The position numbers and the translations under genes are program-made. Below the pieces are notes generated by a model. The model had not been told where the DNA came from, did no database searches, and worked only from the letters and a program-made list of their open reading frames with translations. Below are positions 54,712-64,000 of a stretch of DNA of 64,000 nucleotides, one piece after another. Every line of letters starts with the position of its first letter. The first letter of the stretch is position 1. The stretch is from Aliivibrio sp. S4MY1 (GTDB lineage Bacteria; Pseudomonadota; Gammaproteobacteria; Enterobacterales; Vibrionaceae): the NCBI RefSeq assembly GCF_028765545.1, contig NZ_JARACP010000004.1, forward strand, positions 186,001 to 250,000, written 5' to 3'.

Positions 54712-55604
54712 TGAAAGGTATTGTACTTGCTGGTGGCTCTGGTACGCGTTTATACCCACTAACTCGTGGCGTATCAAAACAGCTTTTGCCTATTTACGAT
54801 AAGCCAATGGTGTTTTATCCAATATCTACTTTAATGCTTGCGGGTATTAAAGATATTCTAATCATTACAACGCCTGAAGATAATGCCGGTTTTAAACGCT
54901 TATTGGGCGATGGCTCTGATTTTGGTATTAACCTTGAATATGCCATTCAACCAAGTCCTGATGGGTTAGCGCAAGCGTTTATTATAGGTGAAGAATTCAT
55001 TGGTGATGACAGTGTATGTTTAGTGCTTGGTGATAATATTTTCTATGGTCAATCATTTAGTCAGCAATTAAGTCGAGCATGTGAGTTGACTTCTCAAGGG
55101 GTAGCAACGGTGTTTGGTTATCAAGTAAAAGACCCTGAGCGTTTTGGTGTGGTTGAATTTGATGAAAAGATGAAAGCGGTCTCGATTGAAGAAAAGCCTG
55201 AAACACCGAAATCAAATTATGCGGTAACAGGCTTATATTTCTATGATAATCGAGTGGTAGAAATGGCAAAACAAGTCAAACCTTCGCATCGTGGTGAGCT
55301 TGAAATAACTACGCTAAATGAAATGTACCTTAACGATGGCTCACTGAACGTTGAATTACTCGGTCGTGGCTTTGCATGGTTAGATACAGGCACACATGAG
55401 AGTTTGCATGAAGCTTCTTCGTTTGTACAAACGATTGAAAATGTACAAGGCCTTAAAGTCGCGTGTTTAGAAGAGATTGCTTGGCGTAATAATTGGTTAA
55501 GCGACGAGCAAGTATTAACTCTTGCAAAACCGATGATGAAAAATGAATACGGTCAGTATCTAACGCGTTTAGTGAATGAAAATAAGAAGAAGGTCGCGAG
55601 CTAA
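54711..55604 (+). CDS. rmlA: Glucose-1-phosphate thymidylyltransferase
   Basis: RmlA makes dTDP-glucose. The 297-residue protein starts [20 protein letters not shown] with the nucleotide-binding loop and continues with [29 protein letters not shown] and [20 protein letters not shown]. Its length is standard. Overlapping ends with rmlB and rmlD show translational coupling. Confidence 0.95.
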   Translation: MKGIVLAGGSGTRLYPLTRGVSKQLLPIYDKPMVFYPISTLMLAGIKDILIITTPEDNAGFKRLLGDGSDFGINLEYAIQPSPDGLAQAFIIGEEFIGDDSVCLVLGDNIFYGQSFSQQLSRACELTSQGVATVFGYQVKDPERFGVVEFDEKMKAVSIEEKPETPKSNYAVTGLYFYDNRVVEMAKQVKPSHRGELEITTLNEMYLNDGSLNVELLGRGFAWLDTGTHESLHEASSFVQTIENVQGLKVACLEEIAWRNNWLSDEQVLTLAKPMMKNEYGQYLTRLVNENKKKVAS

Positions 55605-56485
55605 TGCGAGTATTGATTACAGGTTGTCACGGACAGGTTGGACATTGTTTAACTCAACAGCTTGCTGGTAATGAAAATACAACCGTATTAGCACTTGATA
55701 AAGAGAATCTTGATATTACAAATCAAGAGGCGGTAAATGCCGCCGTGGTTGAATTTCAGCCAAATATCATCATTAATGCTGCAGCTCATACTGCGGTAGA
55801 TAAAGCGGAAGAGGAAGTTGAACTTTCTTATGCGATTAATCGTGATGGACCTAATTATTTAGCGCAAGCCGCACAACGTACTGGCGCTGCAATCCTGCAT
55901 ATTTCAACGGATTATGTCTTTGAAGGCAACAAAGTGAGCGAGTATCAAGAAACCGATACGACAAACCCACAGGGTGTTTACGGCGAGAGTAAATTAGCGG
56001 GTGAAATTGCGGTTGCCAATGCGTGCGATAAACACATTATTCTTCGTACCGCTTGGGTTTTTGGTGAAAATGGTAATAATTTTGTGAAGACCATGCTACG
56101 TCTAGGCGCTACACGGAATGAGCTCAGCATCGTAGGAGACCAATTTGGTGGTCCGACATACGCGGGTGATATTGCTCATGTATTAATTCAAATAGCAAAG
56201 CGAATCACAGAAGGTGGTGATGTTGAGTACGGTGTTTATCATTATTCAGGTTTACCTCATGTGAGTTGGTTTGAATTTGCTGAAACTATTTTTGATACAG
56301 CGGTTAAACAAACCGTTATTTTAAATAAGCCGAGCTTAACAAGTATTACAACTGACCAATACCCAACACCAGCAAAGCGACCAAGTAATTCTCGATTAAG
56401 TACCGATAAAATCACAAAGAGCTTTGCGATTAAGGCGAGTGATTGGGCAGCGGCATTAAACAATATCCAAGCATATAAAGGTTAA
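55604..56485 (+). CDS. rmlD: dTDP-4-dehydrorhamnose reductase
   Basis: RmlD performs the last step to dTDP-L-rhamnose. The 293-residue protein has LITGCHGQVGHCLTQQL, INAAAHTAVDKAE, STDYVFEG and the catalytic YGESKLAGE. It overlaps rmlA at the ATG and ends 4 bases before rmlC. The order B-A-D-C is common in gamma-proteobacteria. Confidence 0.95.
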   Translation: MRVLITGCHGQVGHCLTQQLAGNENTTVLALDKENLDITNQEAVNAAVVEFQPNIIINAAAHTAVDKAEEEVELSYAINRDGPNYLAQAAQRTGAAILHISTDYVFEGNKVSEYQETDTTNPQGVYGESKLAGEIAVANACDKHIILRTAWVFGENGNNFVKTMLRLGATRNELSIVGDQFGGPTYAGDIAHVLIQIAKRITEGGDVEYGVYHYSGLPHVSWFEFAETIFDTAVKQTVILNKPSLTSITTDQYPTPAKRPSNSRLSTDKITKSFAIKASDWAAALNNIQAYKG

Positions 56486-56489
56486 GATA

Positions 56490-57047
56490 ATGAAAGTAAT
56501 CGATACTCGAATACCTGATGTGAAAATTATAGAGCCTAGTATTTTTGGTGATGAGCGTGGTTTCTTTATGGAGACCTGGAATCAAAAGCAATTTGAAGAG
56601 CTTGTAACAGGTAAGCCGACCCAATTTGTGCAAGATAATCATTCAAAATCGAAGAAAGGGATTTTGCGTGGTTTACATTACCAAACGGAAAATACGCAAG
56701 GTAAACTAGTGCGTGTGGTGTCTGGTGAAGTGTTTGATGTAGCTGTAGATATTAGAAAAAATTCACCGACGTTTGGTCAATGGGTTGGTGAGTATTTGTC
56801 GGCAGAGAATAAGCGCCAACTTTGGGTACCAGAAGGTTTTGCACATGGTTTTTATGTGACGAGTGAAGAGGCGGAGTTTGTTTATAAATGTACGGATTAT
56901 TACAATCCTAGCGCTGAGATATCAATCGCTTGGAATGATGATGCTCTTGGTATTGAGTGGCCTGTGAATACCCATCATTATGCACCATCATTATCTCATA
57001 AAGATATGGTAGCACCTTCATTGAATGGAGTTATGAACCTGCTATGA
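56490..57047 (+). CDS. rmlC: dTDP-4-dehydrorhamnose 3,5-epimerase
   Basis: The 185-residue cupin protein has PSIFGDERGFFMETWNQ, the catalytic His region LRGLHYQ, and PEGFAHGFYV. It epimerises the 4-keto sugar at C3 and C5. The stop overlaps the following transferase start by 4 bases (ATGA). Confidence 0.95.
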   Translation: MKVIDTRIPDVKIIEPSIFGDERGFFMETWNQKQFEELVTGKPTQFVQDNHSKSKKGILRGLHYQTENTQGKLVRVVSGEVFDVAVDIRKNSPTFGQWVGEYLSAENKRQLWVPEGFAHGFYVTSEEAEFVYKCTDYYNPSAEISIAWNDDALGIEWPVNTHHYAPSLSHKDMVAPSLNGVMNLL

Positions 57048-58108
57048 AACAAGTGGTAGTTATTGGCACTGTTGGTATTCCTGCAAGTTATGGTGGCTTC
57101 GAATCTCTTGTTGAAAATTTAACGTTAAATAGAGATTGTGAAACGCAGTATTCAATTTTTTGCTCATCAAAACACTATACTGAAAAATTAAGCGAACATA
57201 ATAAGGCTAAACTGTTTTACTTACCATTGAAAGCTAATGGCCCTCAAAGTATTCCTTATGACATTTTATCTATGATAAAAGCCTGGAGATTAAAACCTGA
57301 TGTGACGCTAATTTTGGGCGTTTCTGGCTGTATATTTCTTCCTGTTTTTAGACTATTTTCAAAATCAAAAATTGTCACTAATATTGATGGTTTAGAGTGG
57401 AAGCGCGAAAAATGGGGGAAATGGGCAAAACGATTTCTTAAATTATCAGAATTGGTGGCTGTAAAATATTCAGATGTTGTAGTTACAGATAATCAAGCCA
57501 TTACTGATTATGTAAAAGAAGAATATGGGGTAGCGTCAGAAACAATTGCTTATGGTGGTGATCATGCAGTGATAGGGTTCCAGGATTTTTCATTAGAAGA
57601 TCAAGAAGCCTATGCTTTAGGACTGTGTCGTATAGAACCTGAAAATAATGTCCACATGATTCTTGAGTCTTACTCAAAAACTGAATATAAAATTAAATTT
57701 GTGGGTAATTGGAACGCAAGTGAATTTGGCTGTAGGATGAAAAGCATATACTCTAAATTTGCAAACATCGAGTTATTAGATCCCATCTACGATCTTGAAA
57801 CGCTCTATAAGCTTCGTCGTGGCTGTTCTGTGTATATACATGGCCACTCAGCTGGTGGTACAAACCCTTCATTAGTGGAAATGATGCATTTTGGTATCCC
57901 CATTATTGCATTTGATTGCAGTTTTAATCGTTATAGCACTGAAGATAAAGCAATGTACTTTAAAGATTGTGATGATTTAGTGGAAATACTAAATAAAAAT
58001 AGTGATGTGGTTGAACTAACGGATAGGGGGGGATTTATGCAAGATATAGCTCAGAAGCGTTATACATGGACAAAAATTTCACAACAATATGAGAACACGT
58101 ATTTATAA
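57044..58108 (+). CDS. DUF1972-containing glycosyltransferase (rhamnosyltransferase candidate)
   Basis: The 354-residue protein starts QVVVIGTVGIPASYGGFESL, which is the DUF1972 signature of transferases such as WchF/Cps2T, and has SAGGTNPSLVEMMHFGIPII (about residues 266-285) as GT-B donor site. Homologues add rhamnose to the first sugar of a repeat unit. It follows rmlC directly, so a rhamnosyl role is plausible. A 7-G run (58026-58032) lies near the 3' end. Confidence 0.85.
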   Translation: MKQVVVIGTVGIPASYGGFESLVENLTLNRDCETQYSIFCSSKHYTEKLSEHNKAKLFYLPLKANGPQSIPYDILSMIKAWRLKPDVTLILGVSGCIFLPVFRLFSKSKIVTNIDGLEWKREKWGKWAKRFLKLSELVAVKYSDVVVTDNQAITDYVKEEYGVASETIAYGGDHAVIGFQDFSLEDQEAYALGLCRIEPENNVHMILESYSKTEYKIKFVGNWNASEFGCRMKSIYSKFANIELLDPIYDLETLYKLRRGCSVYIHGHSAGGTNPSLVEMMHFGIPIIAFDCSFNRYSTEDKAMYFKDCDDLVEILNKNSDVVELTDRGGFMQDIAQKRYTWTKISQQYENTYL

Positions 58109-58160
58109 ATAGTACACTCCAGTAAGTAGTATACTAAGCTTAATTTTTAAGAGGTTGAAG

Positions 58161-58202
58161 CATAAACTTCAGGCTTGTTCTTTTATATAAAAGAAGTTTA
58201 TG
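58161..58202 (+). other. Hairpin between the DUF1972 gene and wecA
   Basis: CATAAACTTC (58161-58170) and GAAGTTTATG (58193-58202) are perfect 10-base inverted arms. A second palindrome TTCTTTTATATAAAAGAA (58178-58195) overlaps the right arm, so the two hairpins would exclude each other. No T-run follows, so termination is uncertain. The rest of the gap 58109-58294 shows nothing more. Confidence 0.5.
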
Positions 58203-58294
58203 ATATTTTATTTCGGTGAAAATATATAGTTTAAGTATCCATATTAGATTATAGGTGATACTAAATAGAATGTACTATTTTTTCTAGGACTTCC

Positions 58295-59359
58295 ATGCCT
58301 CATTCATTACTCGAACTTGGCTTCACTTTCTTTATCTCTCTTTCCATTCTATTCATGATGAGAAAGGTTGCCCAAAGAATCAATCTTGTTGATAAACCCA
58401 ATGAGCGTAAACATCATACTGGTGCTATTCCGCTTGTCGGGGGGATATCAATCTGCATTGCTTTTATGCACTTTTTAATATCAAACTCCGATTTATTACC
58501 TAGTTATAGGCTTTATTTATCATCAATTTTTATATTGACATTAGTTGGTGCAATTGATGATAAAATTGATCTTAGTTTTAAAGTACGTTTGCTTATTCAG
58601 GCTAGCCTATCTGTTGCTATGATGATGATTGCGGATATCCAGTTACATCAACTCGGTAATATGTTTGGTTTTGGTCAAATGAACTTATCAACTATTGGGT
58701 TGGGGTATGTGATTACTGTTTTAGCTGTGATTGGTGCCATTAATGCTTTTAATATGGTTGATGGTATTGACGGACTTCTCGGTGGCTTATCTATTGTTAC
58801 GTTTGCTGGCCTTGGTTCAATCCTTTATATTGATGGACAATCAAACCTAGCCTATTTATGTTTAGTATTAATCGTTATTATCCTTCCATATGTATTGCTT
58901 AACTTAGGTGTGTTCACTCGTCGTTATAAAGTTTTTATGGGTGATGCTGGTAGCATGCTTATTGGCTTTACAGTTATTTGGTTTTTATTACTTGCAAGTC
59001 AGAATGGTACAAAAGCGCCGCTCCGTCCTGTGACAGCGCTATGGTTAATTGCAGTACCGTTAATGGATATGGCTGCTATTATGATCCGTCGTGTACGTCG
59101 CGGTGACTCACCATTTAAACCCGATAGAGAGCATTTGCATCATATCTTTCAGCGCTTAGGTTTTAGTTCACTTCAAACGTTGCTAATTATTTGCGGTATT
59201 GCAACAGCTTATGCTGCATTTGGTATCTACGGCGAGATGGTGAATATTCCTGAGTATGTGATGTTCTACTTGTTTATTGGTTGCTTTGGTGTCTACGCAT
59301 TGTTGTTGAGTAATGTGTGGAAGGTGAGTGCTAAGATACATGAGTGGCGAGGGCTTTAG
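58295..59359 (+). CDS. wecA: UDP-GlcNAc:undecaprenyl-phosphate GlcNAc-1-phosphate transferase
   Basis: WecA starts the repeat unit on the lipid carrier. The 354-residue protein has about eleven membrane helices, the family Asp motifs VGAIDDKIDL (about residues 85-94), NMVDGIDGL and VFMGDAGSM, and the sugar-nucleotide loop FKPDREHLHHIFQRLG. AGGA precedes the ATG. A 186-base gap upstream could hold a separate promoter. Confidence 0.93.
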   Translation: MPHSLLELGFTFFISLSILFMMRKVAQRINLVDKPNERKHHTGAIPLVGGISICIAFMHFLISNSDLLPSYRLYLSSIFILTLVGAIDDKIDLSFKVRLLIQASLSVAMMMIADIQLHQLGNMFGFGQMNLSTIGLGYVITVLAVIGAINAFNMVDGIDGLLGGLSIVTFAGLGSILYIDGQSNLAYLCLVLIVIILPYVLLNLGVFTRRYKVFMGDAGSMLIGFTVIWFLLLASQNGTKAPLRPVTALWLIAVPLMDMAAIMIRRVRRGDSPFKPDREHLHHIFQRLGFSSLQTLLIICGIATAYAAFGIYGEMVNIPEYVMFYLFIGCFGVYALLLSNVWKVSAKIHEWRGL

Positions 59360-59360
59360 T

Positions 59361-59436
59361 AAGAGCGTAAAAGCAGAACGCTTCGCTTTGAGATGCGAGA
59401 ATGATTAACAGTTAGTACTGAGCTTGCTTTTGCTCT
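59361..59436 (+). repeat. Inverted repeat between wecA and ugd
   Basis: AGAGCGTAAAAGCA and TGCTTTTGCTCT pair with one bulge. The loop holds GCTTCGCTTTGAGATGCGAG, which resembles sequence at 14290-14310 and 60660-60680. It looks like another small repeat type and may act as a partial terminator. Confidence 0.5.
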
Positions 59437-59484
59437 ACTCCCTAATAATCCCTTAAGATAAATTGTCCCTCAAGGATAACAATA

Positions 59485-60651
59485 ATGAAAATAGCCATTG
59501 CCGGTACAGGCTATGTTGGTCTATCGAATGCAGTGTTGTTAGCGCAACATAATGAAGTGATTGCAGTTGATATTATGGCTGAAAAGGTTGAGTTGATTAA
59601 TAACAAAAAATCGCCTATTTCAGATGTAGAGATTGAAGACTTCTTAGTGAATAAAGAGCTAAATCTGACAGCTACGCTTGATAAAGAGTTGGCTTATAAA
59701 AACGCTGAGTATGTGGTGATTGCAACACCAACTGATTATGATCCTGTTACGAACTATTTTAATACAGGCTCAGTTGAAGCGGTGATTAAAGAGGTAATGG
59801 CAATTAACCCAAATGCAGTAATGGTAATTAAATCTACCGTTCCTGTCGGGTATACCGAGCGAATTAAACAAGAGTTGAGCTGTGATAATATTATCTTCTC
59901 TCCTGAGTTTTTACGTGAAGGTCGCGCTCTTTTTGATAACTTACACCCATCACGCATTATTGTTGGTGAGCAGTCTGATCGCGCTCAAGTGTTTGCTGAT
60001 TTATTGGTTGAAGGGGCTATAAAAGAGAACATTGAAGTATTACTGACGAATTCAACTGAAGCTGAAGCGGTTAAGTTGTTCTCTAACACTTACCTTGCAA
60101 TGCGTGTGGCTTACTTTAATGAGTTGGACTCTTACGCTGAAGCGCACGGCTTAGATGCTCGCCAAATTATTGAAGGGGTGGGTTTAGATCCTCGTATTGG
60201 TAGTCACTACAATAACCCATCATTTGGTTACGGTGGTTACTGTCTACCAAAAGACACTAAGCAGTTATTAGCTAACTATCAAGAAGTACCAAATAACATT
60301 ATTGGTGCGATTGTGGATGCTAACCGTACCCGTAAAGATTTTGTTGCTGAATCTATCATGAAGCGCAATCCAAAAGTGGTGGGTATTTATCGTTTAATCA
60401 TGAAAGCGGGTTCTGATAATTTCCGAGCTTCTTCGATTCAAGGCATTATGAAGCGCTTGAAAGCCAAAGGCATTGAAGTTGTCGTTTATGAGCCAGTATT
60501 AAAAGAGGCGGATTTCTTTAATTCTCGTGTGATTGAAGATTTGGCTGAGTTTAAGCAAGTGTCAGATGTGATTGTTTCAAACCGTATGATGGAAGAGTTA
60601 TCAGACGTTGAGAGTAAGGTTTATACTCGCGATTTATTTGGTAGTGACTAA
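59485..60651 (+). CDS. ugd: UDP-glucose 6-dehydrogenase
   Basis: The 388-residue protein has the NAD motif [44 protein letters not shown] and the active-site Cys in [12 protein letters not shown] (about residues 249-260). It makes UDP-glucuronate. Its length is that of the short bacterial Ugd type. AAGGAT precedes the ATG. It ends the polysaccharide cluster and is followed by a terminator. Confidence 0.94.
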   Translation: MKIAIAGTGYVGLSNAVLLAQHNEVIAVDIMAEKVELINNKKSPISDVEIEDFLVNKELNLTATLDKELAYKNAEYVVIATPTDYDPVTNYFNTGSVEAVIKEVMAINPNAVMVIKSTVPVGYTERIKQELSCDNIIFSPEFLREGRALFDNLHPSRIIVGEQSDRAQVFADLLVEGAIKENIEVLLTNSTEAEAVKLFSNTYLAMRVAYFNELDSYAEAHGLDARQIIEGVGLDPRIGSHYNNPSFGYGGYCLPKDTKQLLANYQEVPNNIIGAIVDANRTRKDFVAESIMKRNPKVVGIYRLIMKAGSDNFRASSIQGIMKRLKAKGIEVVVYEPVLKEADFFNSRVIEDLAEFKQVSDVIVSNRMMEELSDVESKVYTRDLFGSD

Positions 60652-60724
60652 AATCAAGGTGCTTCGCTGCGAGAGGCGAGGACGGACTTCGTCCTATAGG
60701 GGCGAGTAAAGACTTAAAAGCAAG

Positions 60725-60759
60725 AGCGGACATGACTAATTGGTTGTGTCCGCTTTTTT
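60725..60759 (+). terminator. Rho-independent terminator after ugd
   Basis: An 8-bp stem AGCGGACA/TGTCCGCT (60725-60732 and 60747-60754) is followed by a T-run. It closes the polysaccharide operon. A short hairpin AGGACG/CGTCCT lies at 60679-60695 just upstream. Confidence 0.85.
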
Positions 60760-60847
60760 GTTTTAAAGAATTAAACCTAACCTTGACTCCCAATCAGGAC
60801 CGTAGGACCATAAGGCAGCATTTCTGGTTCTTCAAAAGGATTGAAAC

Positions 60848-61801
60848 ATGAACTACGACATCTTCAACGGTGACGCTGATGGCATCATCGCACTTCTTCA
60901 GCTTCGTCTGGCTACTCCTCAAGAATCAACCTTAATCACCGGCGTTAAACGTGACATCAACTTAGTGGCTAAAGTTGATACTAAAGCGGGTGATAACCTA
61001 ACCGTATTAGACATCTCAATGGAAAAGAACATGGTGGCTCTAGAGCTTGCTTTGGAGTCTGGTGCTAAAGTGTTTTATGCGGATCACCATCGTGCGGGTG
61101 ACATTCCTGAACACGAGAATCTATCTGTTCATATCGATTTAGATGCTAATACCTGCACCGCATTAATTATTGATAATCTATTAAATGGTCAGTTCCATGA
61201 GTGGGCGATTACCGCGGCTTATGGAGATAACTTAATTGCTAAAGCAGATGACCTGGCAGACGTTGCGGGCTTATCTGTTGAGCAAAAAAAACAGCTTAAA
61301 GAGTTGGGTACGTTAATCAACTATAATGGCTATGGGACAAAGTTGGATGATCTGCATTTTGATCCAGCCGAGTTGTATCAAATGTTGTTAAAATACACCT
61401 CACCATTTGATGTTATTGCCGATAAGGCCTCTCCTTTTTATCAACTGCAAGTGGCGTATAAATTGGATATGGATAGTGCGCTAGCGATTGAAGCGCAGCA
61501 CAAAAGTGAGAAATTAGGGTTATTTGAATTACCAAATGAGGCATGGGCACGTCGTATTAGCGGCGTTTATGGTAACTTGTTAGCAAACCAATCTCCTGAT
61601 TCTGCGCATGCGGTGTTAACGCAAAATGCCGATGGCACTTATATGGTGTCACTACGTGCGCCACTGAACAATAAGCAAGGTGCGGGTGAGATCTGTAGCT
61701 CGTTTGAAACCGGCGGTGGTCGTGAGGCGGCGGCGGGAATTAATGTATTGCCGAAAGAGAACGTTGCTGAGTTTATTCAAGTGGTTGAGGGGAAGTATTA
61801 A
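60848..61801 (+). CDS. DHH-family phosphoesterase-like protein
   Basis: The 317-residue protein has an N-terminal FNGDADGIIALLQLRL, the DHH-type motif FYADHHRAGD (about residues 76-85) and a C-terminal DHHA1-like part with ETGGGREAAAGINV. It lies on its own between ugd and galE. RecJ/NrnA-type proteins cleave small nucleic acids or dinucleotides, but the pocket is partly changed here (GGGR instead of GGGH), so substrate is unknown. RBS AAAGGA precedes the ATG by 9 bases. Confidence 0.82.
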   Translation: MNYDIFNGDADGIIALLQLRLATPQESTLITGVKRDINLVAKVDTKAGDNLTVLDISMEKNMVALELALESGAKVFYADHHRAGDIPEHENLSVHIDLDANTCTALIIDNLLNGQFHEWAITAAYGDNLIAKADDLADVAGLSVEQKKQLKELGTLINYNGYGTKLDDLHFDPAELYQMLLKYTSPFDVIADKASPFYQLQVAYKLDMDSALAIEAQHKSEKLGLFELPNEAWARRISGVYGNLLANQSPDSAHAVLTQNADGTYMVSLRAPLNNKQGAGEICSSFETGGGREAAAGINVLPKENVAEFIQVVEGKY

Positions 61802-61903
61802 GAGCAGAATTCAGATCGGTCGCAAGCTCCCTTGCAGAGTTCAGAGGTGAGCGTTGTTGCAGCGATCACCTCTGAATTCTGCTAGCGAAGCGATCTGAAC
61901 TCT
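61801..61903 (+). repeat. Family-A palindromic repeat after the DHH gene
   Basis: The complete element begins at the last base of the DHH stop codon. Left arm GATCGGTCGCAAGCTCCCTT is of the long type and the right arm GCTAGCGAAGCGATCTGAAC is of the short type. The centre is GGTGAGCGTTGTTGCAGCGA. It is one of the cleanest copies. Confidence 0.88.
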
Positions 61904-61978
61904 ATTTCACTGATTTGCAATATCTTGAATTTAGAAGCCGACAGTACTCGCTTCTGAACATAATAATTAGGATACATA

Positions 61979-62986
61979 ATGAACATATTAGTCACTGGCG
62001 GAATGGGTTACATCGGTAGCCACACATGTGTACAAATGATTGAAGCGGGTCTAACGCCGATCATTCTAGATAATTTATACAACAGTAAAGAAGTGGTGCT
62101 TGATCGCATTGAAGCCTTGGTTGGTGTTAAACCTAAATTCTATGAGGGTGATATTCGTGATCCTCAAATCTTAGCGACCATCTTTGCTGAAAACCAAATT
62201 GATAGCGTAATCCACTTTGCTGGGTTAAAAGCGGTAGGTGAGTCGGTTGAAAAGCCAATTATGTATTACGATAATAATGTATCGGGTACTTTGGTTTTGG
62301 TTGAAGCGATGCGTAAAGCGGGTGTGAACAGTATTGTCTTTAGTTCATCAGCAACGGTTTATGGTGATCCTGCTTCTACTCCAATCCGTGAAGATTTCCC
62401 AACATCAGCTACAAACCCTTATGGTCGCAGCAAGTTGATGGTTGAAGAGTGTCTAACCGATATTCAAAAAGCACATCCTAAGATGAGTGTGACGCTGCTT
62501 CGCTACTTCAATCCTGTAGGCTCTCATAAATCAGGTACCATGGGTGAAGATCCGCAAGGTATTCCAAATAACTTAATGCCATTTATCTCTCAAGTGGCTG
62601 TTGGTCGTCGTGAGTTTTTATCTGTGTTTGGTGACGACTACCCAACCGTGGATGGTACAGGTGTTCGTGATTATATCCATGTGGTGGATTTAGCAGATGG
62701 TCACTTAGCTGCACTAAAATATAAAGGCCAAGAAGCGGGCTTGCATATCTATAACTTGGGTACCGGGAATGGCAACAGTGTACTTCAAATGGTTGCTGCA
62801 TTTGAGAAAGCGTCTGGTACTAAAGTACCTTATCAAATTGTGCCACGCCGTGCGGGTGATATTGCAGAGTGCTGGGCTGATCCTGCTAAAGCGCGTGAAG
62901 AGCTGAAGTGGGAAGCAAAACTGTCTCTTGATGATATGACTGCGGATACGTGGCGCTGGCAGTCGAATAATCCAAAGGGGTATTAA
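61979..62986 (+). CDS. galE: UDP-glucose 4-epimerase
   Basis: GalE interconverts UDP-glucose and UDP-galactose (and often the N-acetyl forms). The 335-residue SDR protein has [17 protein letters not shown] (residues 4-20), [22 protein letters not shown] and the catalytic [19 protein letters not shown] precedes the ATG. The product would supply galactose donors for the LPS core transferases. It stands alone between two repeat elements. Confidence 0.94.
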   Translation: MNILVTGGMGYIGSHTCVQMIEAGLTPIILDNLYNSKEVVLDRIEALVGVKPKFYEGDIRDPQILATIFAENQIDSVIHFAGLKAVGESVEKPIMYYDNNVSGTLVLVEAMRKAGVNSIVFSSSATVYGDPASTPIREDFPTSATNPYGRSKLMVEECLTDIQKAHPKMSVTLLRYFNPVGSHKSGTMGEDPQGIPNNLMPFISQVAVGRREFLSVFGDDYPTVDGTGVRDYIHVVDLADGHLAALKYKGQEAGLHIYNLGTGNGNSVLQMVAAFEKASGTKVPYQIVPRRAGDIAECWADPAKAREELKWEAKLSLDDMTADTWRWQSNNPKGY

Positions 62987-62994
62987 GTAAAGGC

Positions 62995-63224
62995 AGGGTT
63001 CAGATCGGTCGCAAGCTCCCTTAAAGGATTTAGAGGTGATCGTTGTGGATTCAGCGATCACAATATTGTTCCTCCCCTTAATAGATGAACCAACCCCCTC
63101 TAACTCCCCCTTGTATTAACGCTATCGATCTCATTGCTATAGCGTTTAAGGGGGAGAACTTTCTTTGGTGCTGTTAGTTCCGCGCACACTTCTGAATTCT
63201 GCTAGCGAAGCGATCTGAACTCTA
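62995..63224 (+). repeat. Composite family-A repeat with nested family-D element, after galE
   Basis: The left arm (GTTCAGATCGGTCGCAAGCT to TTCAGCGATCAC) and right arm (CACTTCTGAATTCTGCTAGC to GATCTGAACTCT) are family A. A family-D element lies between them at about 63071-63156 (CCTCCCCTTAATAG to TTTAAGGGGGAG). The junction (GCGATCA then TATTGTTCCTCC) equals that at 14062-14083. With the terminator and half family-B element, this explains the 349-base gap 62987-63335; I see no gene. Confidence 0.8.
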
Positions 63225-63238
63225 TTACCTCTAAATCA

Positions 63239-63273
63239 AAAATGCCCACAGGCGACAAACCTGTGGGCATTTT
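63239..63273. terminator. Bidirectional terminator between galE and gpmM
   Basis: Perfect 14-base arms AAAATGCCCACAGG and CCTGTGGGCATTTT with a 7-base loop can stop transcription from both directions. The stem is GC-rich. Confidence 0.9.
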
Positions 63274-63280
63274 ATTATGC

Positions 63281-63333
63281 ATTTGCTCTTATAGAAGCGA
63301 AGCGGTCTAGTTTCTAGTCAGCAAAGCGTATAG
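63281..63333 (+). repeat. Half family-B repeat next to the gpmM stop
   Basis: TGCTCTTATAGAAGCGAAGC to TAGTCAGCAAAGCGTATAG is a family-B half. It ends two bases before the gpmM stop, repeating the pattern of family-B ends at gene 3' ends. Confidence 0.75.
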
Positions 63334-63335
63334 TT

Positions 63336-64000
63336 CTATTTAAAAAGAACTTCACCAGACATCTCAGCAGGAATCGCTGTATCTGTTAGTGCTAGCATCG
63401 TTGGAGCTAGATCAGACAGTTTACCGCCTTCTTTAAACTCAACCGCTTTGCTACCAACGTAGATAAGAGGAACTGGAAGGTTAGTGTGAGCTGTGTGAAC
63501 GCCGCCTGTTTCAGGGTCGATCATCATTTCAGCGTTACCGTGGTCAGCAGTGATTAGCATTTGGCCATCCACTTCTTTGATTGCGTCAACCACTTTACCG
63601 ATACACTCATCTAGAGATTCAACGGCTTTAACTGCTGCATCGTATACGCCAGTGTGGCCAACCATGTCACAGTTAGGGAAGTTACAAACGATAGCGTCGT
63701 ATTTACCAGACTTGATAGCAGCAACTAATTTCTCAGTTAGCTCAGGTGCACTCATTTCAGGTTGTAGGTCGTAAGTTGCTACTTTTGGAGAAGCAACTAG
63801 TTGACGCTCTTCGCCTTCAAACTCGTCTTCGATGCCGCCATTGAAGAAGAAAGTAACGTGTGCGTATTTTTCAGTTTCAGAAATACGTAGTTGAGTTTTA
63901 CCTTCTTTAGATAACCACTCACCGTATGTGTTTTCTAGAGACGCAGGAGCGAATGCACAAAGAAGAGGGATATTTGCCGCGTATTGAGTCAGCATAACAA
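63336..64000 (-). CDS. gpmM: 2,3-bisphosphoglycerate-independent phosphoglycerate mutase (N-terminus beyond window)
   Basis: The visible 221 codons are the C-terminal part of iPGM, which interconverts 3- and 2-phosphoglycerate in glycolysis. Motifs are [43 protein letters not shown] with metal-binding Asp/His, and [16 protein letters not shown]. The frame continues through the window end (Val before MLTQY), so no start is assigned. The protein ends SGEVLFK. Confidence 0.94.
   Translation of the reverse strand, partial: VMLTQYAANIPLLCAFAPASLENTYGEWLSKEGKTQLRISETEKYAHVTFFFNGGIEDEFEGEERQLVASPKVATYDLQPEMSAPELTEKLVAAIKSGKYDAIVCNFPNCDMVGHTGVYDAAVKAVESLDECIGKVVDAIKEVDGQMLITADHGNAEMMIDPETGGVHTAHTNLPVPLIYVGSKAVEFKEGGKLSDLAPTMLALTDTAIPAEMSGEVLFK

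Noticed and set aside
1-64000. tRNA, rRNA genes, insertion sequences with transposase
   Set aside because: None was recognised; repeated sequences here carry no transposase gene.

Overview
The window looks like chromosomal DNA of a Vibrionaceae bacterium, most probably Aliivibrio (A. fischeri group). This is an inference from gene order (comF/bioH, tex, greB, ompR-envZ, slmA, coaBC, radC, rpmBG, mutM, then an LPS locus), from near-family-length housekeeping proteins and from low GC content. No organism search was possible.

Layout. Positions 1-4052 hold two leftward genes of unknown function, the first cut by the window edge. Positions 4157-23602 are housekeeping: yicC, rph, pyrE, an orphan ParA ATPase, ompR and envZ, xanP with a PurR-type operator, comF and bioH, tex, greB, lpxL, slmA, coaBC, radC, rpmB, rpmG, a small membrane protein and mutM. 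Positions 23661-34736 are the LPS core region: heptosyltransferases, waaE, waaA, kdkA, a WaaL-type ligase, hldD, and two GT25, one GT90 and one GT2 transferases, with coaD embedded in the operon. Positions 35116-37881 hold a beta-CASP metallo-hydrolase, a four-helix-bundle (23S-IVS type) protein and a TetR regulator. Positions 38041-60651 form a Wzx/Wzy-type O-antigen or capsule locus. Its order is wzz; an ops (RfaH) element; metK, wecB, wecC, asnB; transferases, wzx, wzy and methyltransferases; rmlBADC; a DUF1972 transferase; wecA and ugd. Positions 60848-64000 hold a DHH-type protein, galE and the C-terminal part of gpmM.

How the genes work together. WecA would start a repeat unit on undecaprenyl phosphate. 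WecB/WecC supply UDP-ManNAcA, AsnB may amidate a uronic acid, RmlBADC supply dTDP-rhamnose and Ugd supplies UDP-glucuronate. Several transferases and two methyltransferases then build and decorate the unit. Wzx flips it, Wzy polymerises it, Wzz sets chain length and WaaL joins it to the lipid A-core made by LpxL, WaaA, KdkA, WaaF and WaaE.

Most unusual signals. (1) The wzy-like gene carries an 11-G run that splits it into two frames. Loss of one G would join an upstream GTG start and a first membrane helix to the rest, so the gene looks phase-variable and is shown in the broken state. More long G runs sit within 2.2 kb of AT-rich DNA. (2) The metK leading the operon resembles the Campylobacter/Helicobacter type and sits just behind an ops element. 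(3) Intergenic spaces carry at least three families of palindromic repeats, often nested. One family-A copy holds the four-helix-bundle gene exactly at its centre, and family-B ends encode the last residues and stop codons of CoaBC and of the beta-CASP protein.
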